The notes: a model not told the origin generated them from the letters alone. A stretch of 64,000 nt of DNA from Rhabdornis inornatus (GCA_013397075.1 VWZS01009792.1:186001-250000); one strand, 5' to 3'; shown: positions 11,401 through 24,331, counted from the stretch's first letter. Numbers and translations are program-made.

Positions 11401-14400
11401 ACTGATTCTAGAGGAAAATGTTGTTCTCCCTTTCTCCTTTAACATCGTTAAAAGTGGGTGAAAATCGTAATTTGGAAGTGACAGAGGGGACAAGACGGTA
11501 TTATTTGTAATTAGTTTTAAAAACCTATTTCTACCCATTTAAATTATGTGATACCTGACTGATAGCCAGCAGAAACAGAGTCTTCATCATCGAGGAAAAG
11601 TGATAATTCGCAATCTTAATCTTCCCTTCCGTCCTCTCCTCCCCAACCTCTGTGCTAGAGCTGTAGGCTTACTGCAGCAAGCTAACATTAATGGCAATAC
11701 CTTCAAAATCTGACAGGATATGGGTCAAACTAGCTCCATCAGCAGACCTGCCAAATCACACACACTGGGAATGAGACTTGAGGGGCTGATTTTCTCCTAC
11801 TCCCAGGTCTGAACCTCAGCGTAGGGTGACCTGACTCATGCTCTGTGCTTGTCTGGCAGATGTAGGAGGCTACCTGGATCCATCCAGGGCAGGAGTGAGG
11901 GAGGGTGGGCAAGCTGCAGCCACACTGAGCTCCCTGCCAAAGAAGAGGAGATGCTTTTCCTGCTGGATTTGGGCACCAAGGACTGGCAAAGTGATTGCTG
12001 CACCCTGTGCTGGTCATGGCTAGTGCCTCTCTTGCCTTACGCAGGATTTCATGGGATGCTTCAGGCTGTGGCTGAATGGCCACGACTGAATAAGCTGCCC
12101 CAGGTCAGCTGAGCCTCACTAACAGGGTGGGGACTTGCTCTCAGCCCCTCAACAAGAAGTGAAGCCCAGTCACATAAATTTATTTCATTAAGGGTTTAAG
12201 ATAATGTGTTTTATTTCAGTCTGTAGGCTAAAGGCACTCACAGGGACAGTCACAGTGCTCAGTATGTTTAAGGTAATTACTTATGTGTCAGTAACTTGTC
12301 TTTGGGGAGACAAGGGAATGGAAATAGAAGGCTGTCTCCAAAACTGTGCTCTATAGAAAGAAATTAATGGTTTCTACCTCTTCACAAACATCCCACTTCC
12401 ATATTCCTTCTACGAATCTTTACCTTTTTTTCAGTCTATTATCAAACTCCTTCCCCTCTCACTTCCCAAGAAGTGTATGAGCTTTTGACTCACACCTTGC
12501 ATACCTCTTCTCTAGAGAATGTTTTTACCATCGATTCTCACCTATATGATCCTTTTTTTTTCTATCACGTGTATTACTTTATGTGTTTTCTGTCTCCTTT
12601 GCCTTACTGCTGCCACAGAAAGCAGATGAAAACAGCTCCATGACCTGATAAAAGTTCTACTGAGCTACAGACAGCAAACTGGAGAGGATACTCACTCCAG
12701 GAGGAAACTCTGAAAGTTAGATTTAGGCCTCCTAGTTTACAACAAGTCTTTTGTTTTTTTAATATATGTACAAACTGGTGGAGAGAAACATTAATATTAT
12801 GCTCCTCTGGTTTGTGAGGGGAAAGTTCACAAGAACCTTTGAAATATCTCTAGGTTCAAACACACCTAGAGGTGGAAAGAATAATACCTAAACCCCTAAA
12901 AATCAGCACCCTTATATACCATACACAACAAATTCATTAGAGGAAGAAAACAAACTTTTGAAGCCAAGGAAAGGCAGAATTATTGCTGTCTGTGATACCT
13001 GATTCTCACCCCTACACATGTGTTTCGTGGTGCAGTTTTAATAAGACAGCTTTAACATTTACCACATTTTCTCTACTGAATGCCTGTCTAATTTAGTGCA
13101 AACTGTGAATCTGAATGACAGTGTCAGAGCCTGCAAATAAACTGTTTGAACTGCTGCCCTTCTGGGGCACAAGTTGGAATGTGTATCCTTGCTCGTGTAA
13201 CAACCATCTGATGTGTACAAGAACACACCATCCCCATTTTGCAAATGAAGCCTGAGGCAGACAAGTGAAGTGATTTGTGTAATTTCACACAAGAGGTCTG
13301 TAGTAGTGCAGGGAATTGAATCTGCATTATCTACATCCTTAATCACTGGATCATGATCCATGGGTTTAAAGAAGCTATGCTGCTGTAAGGAACTGGAGCA
13401 AGGATATATTTTGTCATTCTAGTTCAGGCGAGCACTAAGAAATTGTGTTAAAAAGTTATTTACTTTGCAATTGATCATTGACTGCATGCAATTCTCAGGG
13501 TGTGACCCTGTGGTTAGATGTGCAGAAAATTTGAGCAAATACAGCTGCAAGCAAAGTTTGGGGAATTTGATTCCATGTCTTTCAGACTGGAAAACCTGAA
13601 TACTATCCTGCCATAAATTTTTAGGGGAATTGTGTCGAAGCATAAATGTGAAGAAGGAAATCTAGGTATTAAAACACTTACACAATCTAGAACTAAATAT
13701 AGAAACCCTCAAGATATCTGCAAAAGTTTCTGTCTCATGATCATACACTATCTGAACTCTTGATTTTCCTACTTCCCACACAGTTTGTCATCATTTCTTG
13801 TACTATGCTATCAAAGATAAGTAGAAGTGAACAAGAAGTTTCACATAATTTAACTTAATTAATTTGGTTATTTTGCAAAAATTATTCAGCCAGATTTCTT
13901 CAAATGGACTGGAGTGTAAGCACTTCCAGCAAGAATTATGTTATGTTCAAGTTTGTAATTTGCTTTCCTTTGTATTAGGGAAGGTGAACTTCTTCACTCA
14001 GTTAAATGTCTACAGAAAAACGGTCCACAAATTTCATTACCATAGGTGAATTCCTTTAAAAATAAAAGTGAATACTCAGATACAAATCACTGTCCATTTT
14101 TTTCTGAAAAGCCCTGGTCTTTGTCTTCCAATGACCTGTCCATATATCTGAAAGTATTTAAATAGCAGAATTACAGGTGTGTCCACTCTGTGCTCATTGT
14201 TTCATTTCCAGTCTTATTTTTCAGGCCCCGTTCTTGTTCATTTCACCTACAAGTATTTTTTTCAAGTTGGATGAACACGCAGTTTTCACATTACATTTTC
14301 AGTTTCTAAAAACAAGCTCGGAATTATGCAATACATGCCCTGCTTTTGGAGAATGTCACAACAGAAGTGCTTCTTTTAAAGGGCTTTGAAATATATTCAT

Positions 14401-14598
14401 TATAATAATGCTGCAGCCCTGGAAACCTTAGTACCTCACTCTTCCGTTTGTACCATTGCTGAGCACTGATATCATGTGACTTTCCATTCACTCCTGTGTG
14501 AGGGAGATGAAAACAGAACTAATTTCTTCTGATTTATGAAAGGCTTTTTTCACAAATAGGCTTTAGGGAGCAGTTTAAAGTATAAAAAAGTGACTTAC

Positions 14599-14667
14599 CA
14601 AAGAGAGTAACAAGCTTAATCTACACTCATAAAAGAAGTAAGCAAACTTCACCAGGTTCTGAGCCAT
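14599..14667 (-). CDS. Candidate alternative first exon, SAMSN1 locus
   Basis: An ATG in good context (GAG before, G after) opens 23 codons beginning MAQNLVKFAYFFYE and rich in leucine at the end. They run to a strong donor, TTG then GTAAGT. An in-frame TAG lies 45 nt upstream, so the ATG would be the true start. The exon ends in phase 0 and so could join in frame to the exon at 7084-7152. The short hydrophobic stretch looks unlike the other exons, and there is no known match. It could equally be a chance open frame beside a strong cryptic donor. Confidence 0.3.
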
Positions 14668-15340
14668 CTCAGAACTTCCAGAAAATTGATGTCCCCAAAA
14701 GAAGAGCCATTTCTATCAGCTAGAGGAGAAGACAAGGAGTATCATGCACTGTGGTGTGCACTGCCAGCCACCACTCAGCTATCCTTGTAACTTAAGGCCA
14801 GTAAGGATCCTTGAGCCATCTTCAGCTGTGGCTTCCTTACCAAAGCCTCAACATCCTTACCTAATTAGCCACATGGGTAGCACTTCAATTTCAGCTTCAT
14901 CAGGGATTCTGAGGAAATCTGAAGCTAAGCTTGCTCGCTCTCCTGCATGAAGATGAGCACACACAAAGAGTGCACTGAGCTACTGCAAGCACAGTGAAGA
15001 TTAAACATTTTGGCTACAAGTGAGAACCTTGTCACCAACTCAACAAACACAAGATCTAGAAAATATTTAGGTTTCAGCAGTGAATCTACACAGAAGTAAA
15101 ACTGCATTACTTTGTGTGAGGAGATAAATTGCATTGTAAAAATTTTAAAAGTTGCTTGATGGTTTCATTGGTCAAGATGTCCCTGCCAGCACCACGAGCT
15201 AATGCATTAACACAACAGAGCATGAAAACATAGCCTGTATTAGCTGATTCATTCAGCAAGAGATCAAGCAGAGTAATGTGTTGGGTTTTGCTTTCTTTTT
15301 TTGTTTTGTTTTGTATGGTGTATGGGAAGAAATAATATCC

Positions 15341-15392
15341 TTAATTTTATTTTTTTTTAATTAAAAAAAAAAATAAATTAAAAAAAAAAAAA
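15341..15392. repeat. T/A palindrome, hairpin-forming
   Basis: A run of T with a few A is followed at once by its near reverse complement, a run of A with a few T, joined by TTAATTAA-like sequence. A second A run follows. The element can fold back on itself. Such A/T runs often mark retroposon tails or replication slippage, and no coding use is likely. Confidence 0.7.
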
Positions 15393-18300
15393 GCCAAAAA
15401 AAACCCCAAGAAGAATGTCTTTTATACTGGACTGACAGCAGATCCACATAAGGATGATATTGTCACAGAGTAAGTAAATAAAGCAGCAGATAGGCAATGC
15501 AATCTATTTCCTTCAGTATGCAAAAGTGCATCATTTTGGCAGTTCTAAAGCAGGTTAGCCGGAAGTCATCCTTCCACCAGACAGTTTATTACCAACAGCT
15601 TCACTTAGTTTAATTATATTTTGGCTCTTAATCATGTTTAATGAAGCAGGTAGCACTCTTCTTTTTCTATTGAGAATTAATATGCTATTTACAAAGAATA
15701 AGTCTACCAAATACATAGTTTTCCCTACAATTTCAATGATCACATTACCCTTCATACTACATTCATGACAGTAACCCAAAATCTTTCATTTCTCTCTCTA
15801 GCTGTAGCTGTGAAGGACCTAGCAGCTGTGTCAGAAGCAAACACATGAAATCTGCTGAGGTGAATCACAATGTTCTTCTGCAGTTATCTGTAACAATATT
15901 AAAAATGTTGTGGTATTTTAAAACACCTTTTAGTGCAAATAAATTCACTTCATTATCGTTCTGCCTCTATATACTAGCAAGTACTAGCAATCCAACTTCA
16001 CAAAACAGCCCAGAAATTTGTGGCAGAAAAAGTTTGGGAAGCTTTTTGGTAGAGTTAGGTATACATGCCTCTAAGATTAATGGACAGTATGATATTATTC
16101 TCTATATAGCTATGAAAATTCTAGTCAGGTATTAAAAATAAAAATAGGACAAGAGTTACCATAGTGAAGAATAACAGCATCAGATTTTTCACATTTTTTA
16201 AAACCTGCTTTAAGACTGCATGGTCAAAGTCATCACAGATGAGGACACCGAATTTTTTACATTACTATGCAAGAAATAGCAAAAATCTCTGTAGGAAGTG
16301 GAATGGTAGTGGCAGATATTTGCTATCAGCACAGTGCAATGATGCATCTTTAGAGAGCCTGGACACCCTCCCAGTTTCCTGTCTTCCCAGCATAAAGCTT
16401 GAGAGGAGAAGTATTGCACTTTAAGAGGTGTTTTTCTCTCACTTTTTGTATTTAACTGAAACAAGCCCTATAATGTTTACCAATTTGTTGCTGTAACTGT
16501 TTCTTGAATAAAGGTCCCTGTGATGGTAGAAAAACTAAACTCTACAGACTTGGAAGCATCAAGAAAATGGGTGTTCTAAAGTTCACTAGCGTTTGTGTCT
16601 TTTTATTCCTACTCCTTATTTTTCTTCATATTTCCAGGAAAAGTAAACATTGAAAATTTAGTTATGGCTCTTGGCTTTACATCAGCTTAAAAACAAAGCC
16701 ATTCAAATGTCACCAGCACTTTTCTACAGCAGATTTGCATAAACCTCAATCCCTACCCACTCGCAAATCTTAAAATTCAAAATAAGTTTTCTCAAGGTTC
16801 TGGAACAGAAAAAAATGAATGCCTTTGTAGCACTGTTCCTTTTTGTCTATCAGTTCCTGTATATCCCATGTCTACAGTCTGGGGAGCATGGGGGTGTTTC
16901 TAGCTGTCTCTTTACCTTGCAAGAGAGATGCTGAATACAGAGGGAGAAGGGCTGAGCTGGTGGACCAATGGGGAGAGCAGGGTAACCATTGAAATTAGCT
17001 AGAATGTTATAAAAAGCAACAGGAAACCTCTTGAGGGCCTTGTAAATGAAGATATGACAAGATGAAAGAGAAGCACCTGGGGACAGTTTCATATCTTAGG
17101 AAACAAATCATGTTTTTATGTCTTAGGCACAGCTTGTCACCTGAACATGCATGTCTTGATTGGTTTTGTTTACTGCCTTTCAGCTGCCCTTTATCTCCTC
17201 CCTGGGCAAAGACTTTGGGCCTCAACTTGGCTACAGCTGAGCAGGTCTCTCTAACACCCGTAGAAAATAGATTTATACTTGGTGAGGATCTGGCTTCCTA
17301 CCTTGCCACTGAAATAGGAACAAGAGCTGTAGCTTTTAAAAGGACCACTTATTACTGACAGTGAGGCAGCCAGAGTGACCGGAGCAGTTGAAAATTGGTG
17401 TCTCAGAAAAGCAATTTGGGGATTTCCAGGCATTCTTTTCAGTGCTATATTTGTGCCAAATGAGGATTCAAAATGCAATTGAGAAAGCTCTTCTAAGGCA
17501 TGTTCAGGTGTCTCTCAACAGAAAGATATTAGCTGAAAAAAGGAAAAACTGCAGAAAACAGTCAAACTGCTTAAGAAAATTGAGCAGTCAGAAAGTCCAT
17601 TAAAGCCCAAAGCATTCTGGTGTGCAGCAGAAACTGCTGGCTGAAATGGAGCAGAAATCTTCCCACAGCAATTCTCTGGGCAGTGAAAATACAACTTTCA
17701 GCTTTGGAGCACGTTTTGCTAGAGAAGAACACTCTGCGCTGTTTGTTCATTACTGTCTGTCCTTACCCTTCCTCCCCACTCCACTAGTCCAGGAAGCAGG
17801 GATCAGTCACTGGTATCACAGACACCCAAAGTCTGTATAAACCTCCAGGCAATATGCAGCACGTTTTTGGGAACCAAAATGATCAGGAGCAGAGGGCAGG
17901 ATAAGAGCAACCACAGCAAGGAAGCAAGGCTGACATGGGGCAACCAGAACCTACTATGTACAATGTGTCAGGGAAAGTTAGAGTAAGGAAATGTACAAAA
18001 CCAGGGTTGACAATTAAAGTGTTTCTTGAACAAAAAATTGGATGTCAAACTAGCCATGTCTCCTAGGGGTCAAATGGAGATGCTGAGAAATGGCTTGTCT
18101 GACTAGGAAGCAAGCCAGACCAAGAGGAAAGGAAAAAGCCACAAGGTCACTGAAATGGCAGAGGACCATGGCCAGTAACAGCAGGGTAAACATAATTTTC
18201 ATAAGACCATAACACATTTCTGAGTGGAATATGGAGAGAATGAACATGGGAATTGGCATAAAGTATTTTGCAGTTTCCCCAAACTTACAGTTCATTCCAC

Positions 18301-19289
18301 CACAATGCAGTACATTCATATCAGATACAAGCCAATCTTTTGAAAGCTTTCTAATCTCCTCTTAACCCGAAAATGGGAGAGAAAATGCATCTTCCTCTGC
18401 AGCACCTTTAGATTTTTTTCTTTCGCCTCATCAAAATCCCAGGTCTTTTCAGTCTTGGGAAATGTCCCTCATATTTCATTCTCATTGAATGCCAAACACA
18501 GCTTGCACCAGATAAATATTCTTATGGTATCAGTGACTAAATCCTTTTTCTGTACAACTTAACCATGCTGCTAAGGTGTGTGAAGACGAGAAACCCACTT
18601 CCAGTAACTCTCTGATGATTTGTCTCCAGCAGAGGATGTTGTCTCGTCTCCCTTTCCTGTAAAGGAGGCCTGTGTGATTCTACAAAAGCATCTTCCATAT
18701 TTCACAGGTATTGGGAGAGTGGATGGGTCAGCCAGTGATGTAGCATGTTAAAGTATTGAGGGAGAGGAGAAGAGGACTCATCTGCATTTCTTCTCTCTGT
18801 CTCAGACTGTCCAGGATAGTCTTGGAACCCTTTTGTGAAGAGGAGCTCAGCTGTGACCTCCCCATGCTCCACAGTGCCTTTCAGGTCCATTCAAGCTAGA
18901 TTTTTCCTGCCTTATGAGGTTGCAAAAGTCTTATGCAGTTGCACAGACTGAGAAAAAGCAACAGAAGGCTGAAAGAGCTTGAATAAAAGTCATATGGACA
19001 TGGCACTTCTAAGTATTCTACTTTGTCAGGGCAGTGAGTATCTTAGCATACAAATGACAGAAGGGCAGCTTTTAGTAAACACACACACAAAAAAGAAAAA
19101 AACTAGTCTGAAACAGACAGCTTAACTGTCTTCTGCAGGGCTAAGCCTGAGGAATAAAAAGAAGTATAAAAACCCAAAAACCTTTCCCATTGGGGTCAAG
19201 TGGTTGTTAAAGTGGTATCTGGACAATCTTTTCTTCCATCCTCTGCCTGCTTTTCAGCTGATTCATAGCATCACAAACATCAGTCCAGA

Positions 19290-20098
19290 TTTCCCAGTAT
19301 ACTTTGTGATAATAGAAAAATATGCAGTATAGTAGTTACTTTATCCAAGCATGTAAGAACATTTTTCTTTTTTTTTTTNCACAAACAATCTAATGGTGGT
19401 ACCATGGCAGGATGGGTGAAATGTGAGTGGTCTGCAATATTCCTGTGCCAGAGGCTGCCCAGCTAATGCAGGTGGTTACTGAAGGTTTAACTGGGGGAGG
19501 CTGAAGGAAGAGTAGCTGGAGGAGCCTGTTGGAGCTGAAGATGGATGTGGTTTTTGGAGTCTGCTCTCACAGTCCTTGCCTAGATGACCTCCATCAGCCT
19601 TTTTACAGGTTTGGGTGACAGAAACTGGCAATGNTTTCCCAGTATACTTTGTAATAAAAGAAAAATATGCAGTATAGTAGTTACTTTATCCAAGCATGTA
19701 AGAACATTTTTCTTTTTTTTTTTCCCTCAAGCATTCTGTATTTTTTTTTAAATATACTCTTCCACTTTCTAAGGAAGAACTATTTATAAATTACGTCTCT
19801 CTGGAAAGAACACCAGTAACAATAATTTAACACGGCAAGCTTGACACACCAAAAAAAGCAATGCTTTATGTTGCCCTTAGCAAAATTTGGACCAACCACT
19901 AATTATATTTTAAGAAGACGAATGATAAAAAATATATATATATATACNGGTTTAACTGGGGGAGGCTGAAGGAAGAGTAGCTGGAGGAGCCTGTTGGAGC
20001 TGAAGATGGATGTGGTTTTTGGAGTCTGCTCTCACAGTCCTTGCCTAGATGACCTCCATCAGCCTTTTTACAGGTTTGGGTGACAGAAACTGGCAATG
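19290..20098. other. Assembly fault: misordered overlapping contigs
   Basis: Three single N bases (19379, 19634, 19948) divide the region. An 89-bp block at 19290-19378 recurs at 19635-19723 with two base changes, and a 150-bp block at 19484-19633 recurs at 19949-20098 with no difference I can find. Each repeated block begins or ends exactly at an N. This is the pattern of small contigs placed beside, rather than merged with, their overlapping neighbours. The open frame crossing the N at 19948 is not real. Confidence 0.9.
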
Positions 20099-22601
20099 TG
20101 AAGCACCATAAGGGAGGCTGTGTAAACTGCTGATGCAGAAGAAAGGAAGAGGGAGTCAAGGGAAGAAACCGGAGGAAGGGAATTAGGATTACTCATATTT
20201 TGTCTCTCTAAACAGCAATCTGTCATGGAGAGATCCATGTCTTTCCTTGTGATTACAGGAGAGCACTGATTAATTTACTATCTGCCACTCAAGCTTTAAT
20301 AAAGGCCAGGCTTGATCAGCTTTGCATACATTGCTGAGATACGTCTGGATAATATTTTTCTGATCTAGATATTTGCCTGTCCCCCAAGCCAGATCAGCAG
20401 CAGTTTGCTGATGGAATAGCAGTCTTGGATCTTTGTCTTGCATCTACCAGTTTGGTCTCAATTCAGGACATACCAACAAGCATTTTGATAGCTCATCTCC
20501 AGCTGTCTCCTGCACCACTTTCTGCAGCAGAGACAACAGAGGAGTTACCAAGTCAAGAAAATGAAACCATGCCTTCTTTCTCACAGGATAGGGAAGAGTA
20601 TTATGGAATATATTGGTTTTACTCTAATAAGTAAATCAGCATTGGAAAGAACATCTGTACCACCCCCTCTGTCTGATCCTCTCATAGTAAAACCACCAGT
20701 GTCCGCTTTTTGATCCTTAAACAGCAAAACTGAAAATCCAGCCTTTGTAAACTTCAATTGAGCCAGTTGGTAGAATGAAGATGCAAAGAATGAGATGTCT
20801 TGCCATTGTCTGTAATCTAAATTTAAAGACACTAAGCCCACAGAGATACATTAAAGTCAGAGAGCCTGTCAGGAAGGCAGATGGCAAAATAAACAATTTG
20901 GGAAAAAAAAAGCACTAAACCCCTTGCTGGCACTTAATAGTAACATGGGTAGGACAAATCTCACCAGGGTAGGGAACGTTAGCAGCCTGTTTGTGACAAA
21001 ATGAAATAAAATTATTTGAATTGACACTTATGTTCTCATAAATCTGACTGACACGTCTATTACTGTTTTTACCTGGGACTTCAGCCTTCACTTGGGGTGC
21101 TGAAAGCTGCTTGCATAAAGGAGCCAGGCATATGATGGAGCCCAGCATCCCTGACACAATTCACTTTCTGCAGAGACCTTTATTTCCGGGCATGCAGGGA
21201 CACTCCCCTGACACACCACAGCCTTTTTTCATAGCTCCCAGCCCATTTCTGCCAACTCTCTGTCCTACAGGTCTGTCTGCAAGTGCTCTCCCTGGAGTGT
21301 GCAGAGCTGAGGTTGTCCAGGGTTTCATTGCTGCATCTTCCTCAGCTTTTTTAAGGGGTAGTTTCCTTTCTTTCTTTTTCTAATTATCCATCAGTCAAAG
21401 ATTTAGACTCTGTTTTCTACATCAAATCCCAGGAAAATCTACAGCTAGATAAATCCCACATTTCAGTTCCTGCCTGGTATGTCAGCTACTGTGTCATTGA
21501 AAAGGAACTGAATTACCTTGTCCATTAATTCAGAAATATGGCTGCTGTACAGACCCACACCTATTACCTTTCTAGTGCTATATGGGCACATGTTAGAGAT
21601 CATACTGCTCTCAGCAGGACACTCTGGTCTAAGGCTATGCTTGCTCAAGCCTCCATTTGAACACTCAGCTGGCTCAGGGCTCAGCAGGTGTCTCACCTCC
21701 TGTGGTTTAGGTGCACTTTCCTGGGAGCTGGTCTTATTTCACAGTGAGAGACAGCTCTGTCCCTGGAGCACTGTAGAGGGAACAGGCATAAAGGGGAAAG
21801 TGGCTACTTTTTACTGCTTCTCTGATGTATTTCACTCTACCAGTCACCCTCCATGTGCTCACCACTCTGTGGAGTGTCAGAAGACCTGCTGTGCCCAGTG
21901 AGGAGAGGGAGAAAAGCCTTGTTGCAGCATCTATATTTTGTATATCTCACCACAAAGAGTTTATCTTGGTTTTGTTCTTCTAGTTTTGAATATACGTTTT
22001 TAAAAAAGCCAGCAATTGAAGTACAAAAACCTCCTCCACAGATCTATCCAAGGAAGATAATTTCAGACCAAGATTAAACTCTGCTTCTTTGTTTCTGTCC
22101 CTAGAATCTGGCTGTGACATGGGTGATAGCAAAAATAGGCTCTAGCAGCTAAGCTGACCGAGAAGACAGAAACACAGATACCTCTGCAACCTCTGACATT
22201 TGCCTAAATAACTCTGGTGCTCCAAGTCCATTGGCTTCATTGTCCCTTACTGACTTAACCCAGACTTTCAGAAAGTTTTCTAAGCCTGGAAGGATGAGTA
22301 TAGTACAGATGAAAAAACAAAAAAAAAAACCATGAGTGTGCTGATGAGAAACTGAATAGCCTAGAGCCTTCCATCTCTAAGCTGCTGATGTCTGCATGGT
22401 TAAAAATGAACTACCTAGGGCTATACGAACCCCTGGTGTTAGCCTGAGCAATGCATTCACATCCATTTACCTGAAATCTAAATTTGGTTTATTGCATTTC
22501 ATAACCACATGGAAGATGACAGCATCTCTCTAATGCTGAATCATTGCAAAAAGTTTCCAATTTTTATGCATATCAGCACAAAAGCAACCACTTCCACTTA
22601 C

Positions 22602-22978
22602 CCAGGAGTACTGTAGATCCATATCAGTTAGGGAGTATGTAAGATGTGGCTGATGAGAAGAGCAAGTACAGTTTTCCCATTCTTCTATTTTTGAAATTAA
22701 AAAGTCACAAGGACAGAGCTGGTTGTCAGGAAACGGCTTCCAGTCACTCCACAAGTGAAACTCTGTTTCAGAATGGATTGAAATTGTTCCTAAGTTATTA
22801 AGTCTGGAAGTGTATGAGCGGCCCAGAGAGGCAGAAATAAAATCCGTCCTGCTCTCAGTCTCTTCTTTTCTCCTTGTGCTATCTCTCCACGTCTTCTTTT
22901 CCTGAGCTTTTGTCAGCTTCATGCAAGAAGTTAGAGCTTCTTCATCCTCTTCAGAGAGATAAGCATCTTCTAAGGTAT
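22602..22978 (-). CDS. SAMSN1: Predicted long-form SAMSN1 exon 9 (largest)
   Basis: A 377-nt exon with 125 full codons plus two bases that finish a codon shared with the exon at 24208-24331. The product starts TLEDAYLSEEDEEALTSC, passes through a basic KKTWRDSTRRK segment and ends TDMDLQYSW. The donor is CTGG then GTAAGT, close to consensus; the acceptor is a T-rich tract ending TTTAAAG. The acidic SEEDEEAL patch followed by a basic, charged helix-like stretch and four cysteines in the last 40 residues are visible. I recognise no domain. The exon is split by phase 1 at entry and ends in phase 0. It is the longest exon of the series and the best probe for checking expression. Confidence 0.75.
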
Positions 22979-24207
22979 CTTTAAAAAAGCAAATAATGCA
23001 AATACTTATTGCAATTCGTAGAGAAAGTAGCACACTTTTTTTTTTTTTAATTTAATAGCTGTCTTTCACTCTATATAATGAAAAAAGCCAAGGACTCTGT
23101 TAAAAAAATTAACAACAAAAAATCTCCCAAAAAAACCCCACCAAAAAGCAAAACAAAACAACCCCAAAAACAAACAAAAAAAAAGCCAAAAACCCCCTCC
23201 CCAAAAATATACCAACAAAGCCAAAACCAAATAGTTATGATAATTAGGGAGATGGAAAGGATTTTGCACTGGGTCAGGCATCTGAGCCAAAAGTGAGATT
23301 TATTCTCCATTTGGTATATTCATCTTGTTCCCTCAAAGGTGTGGAAAATTTTATTAGTTCTGCCCATGAGAATTTGCTAACTGAATGTCATATTGCTGAT
23401 AGATTCAGAGAGCACGAGTTGAGCTGGAAAATTTCAGGAAGCTTTCTGGACTATTGCTCTCTCATCTCTCGTATGTATGTTGTAGGTACAAAGTAGTTGC
23501 TAAAATCCCTATTTCCTCGTATGTTTCAGCCCAAGCAGTGATTTGGCTGGAGCAGTAGTTCAACAGATAGTTTAAACTCGTTTTGCTAATACTGAATTGT
23601 AAATATTAGTGTAAACAAGTGCATTGTACAACCAATTGTTAAAATAATGTTGGCAAAACAAGTTCAGAGGAAGAACTGCTGCACAGTCAGATCAGAGATC
23701 TGTAGGAGACTCCAGAAAATCAGCTGAGGCCAGAATCAGTTCAGAATTCCTGTGTCTTACAGCCAGGTGTAAGAATTACACGGATGAGAGACCAACTTGC
23801 TTGTCACACCTCAGACCTTCCTGCACTCGCAGGTGCTGCTGATCCCTGGATTAGCACTGGAAATTATCTTCCCATTTGTGAATTTTGCCTTTCTGACCCA
23901 AAATGCGATACAAAACCAGGAAACCCAAGGTGTCCCCAGCACGGAGGCCCCGCTGTTATACAATTCTATTTATCTAGAATCCTCACTTGCGAGATATACT
24001 GTTACAAAACTCCACTGGTGTCACAGGAAATGGGTTTTCACACCATGAGGAAGTCACTGCCAGAGTGGTATCACACTGACATCTCACTTGGGGGTTCGAA
24101 ATCGTGGGTGGTGAATGACAGACCAGGACAGGCTTGTTTACAGTTATGTTCAATCCAGTGTCGTTTGCCAAATGTTGGGAAGAATGCTGATGTGATGCTG
24201 TACTTAC
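22979..24207 (-). other. Intron, with A-rich low complexity at 23090-23220
   Basis: Intron between two predicted exons. The plus strand at about 23090-23220 is a degenerate A-rich stretch broken by runs of C, of the (AAAAC)n type. This explains the odd lysine- and phenylalanine-rich open frames there. Nothing else is visible. Confidence 0.6.
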
Positions 24208-24331
24208 TGAGGGGAACCAGAACGTGCTTGACATCTTCCAAGCTCTGTGTACTTGTTTTCTTTGTTCGGACCAATTTCTGCAATCTTTTTAATGTTCCCC
24301 TAGACTCAGCTTTATTGTCTGGTTCTGCACC
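24208..24331 (-). CDS. SAMSN1: Predicted long-form SAMSN1 exon 8, KRLxKLV motif
   Basis: A 124-nt exon with 41 codons plus one base. The acceptor is a long T run ending GGCAG and the donor is CTCA then GTAAGT; both are strong. The product begins GAEPDNKAESRGTLKRLQKL and continues through a basic stretch to VKHVLVPL. The KRLQKLV segment, preceded by ES, resembles the KRLHKLV segment in the N-terminal half of SASH1 as I remember it; SASH1 is the larger relative of SAMSN1. It is the best sequence link between these exons and the SASH family. Entry is phase 0. The exit base A pairs with AT of the next exon to give asparagine. Confidence 0.75.

Larger units (their letters stand above)
7153..22601 (-). 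other. SAMSN1: Large intron of the long SAMSN1 form
   Basis: A non-coding stretch of about 15.4 kb between two predicted exons. It contains a diverged copy of the CATTGAAATCAATGG repeat (8361-8440), a T/A palindrome (15341-15392), a candidate alternative first exon (14599-14667) and an assembly fault marked by three single N bases (19290-20098). I see no other gene. Small exon-like pieces at 21697-21720 and 11383-11405 are too short to call. Confidence 0.6.

Noticed and set aside
11383..11405. 23-nt exon-like piece with a good acceptor and GTAAGT donor
   Set aside because: Its phase breaks the frame of the exon at 7084-7152, so it does not belong to the chain.
19899..20159. Minus-strand open frame crossing an N
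   Set aside because: It spans a contig joint and a duplicated block, so it is an assembly product.
21697..21720. 24-nt exon-like piece (ESAPKPQE) with a GTGAGA donor, phase 0 at both ends
   Set aside because: It would fit the frame between 22602 and 7152, but the acceptor is poor and the piece is too short to support without transcripts.
23066..23310. Open frames rich in Phe, Trp and Gly or in Lys and Pro
   Set aside because: They come from a degenerate A-rich and C-rich simple repeat.
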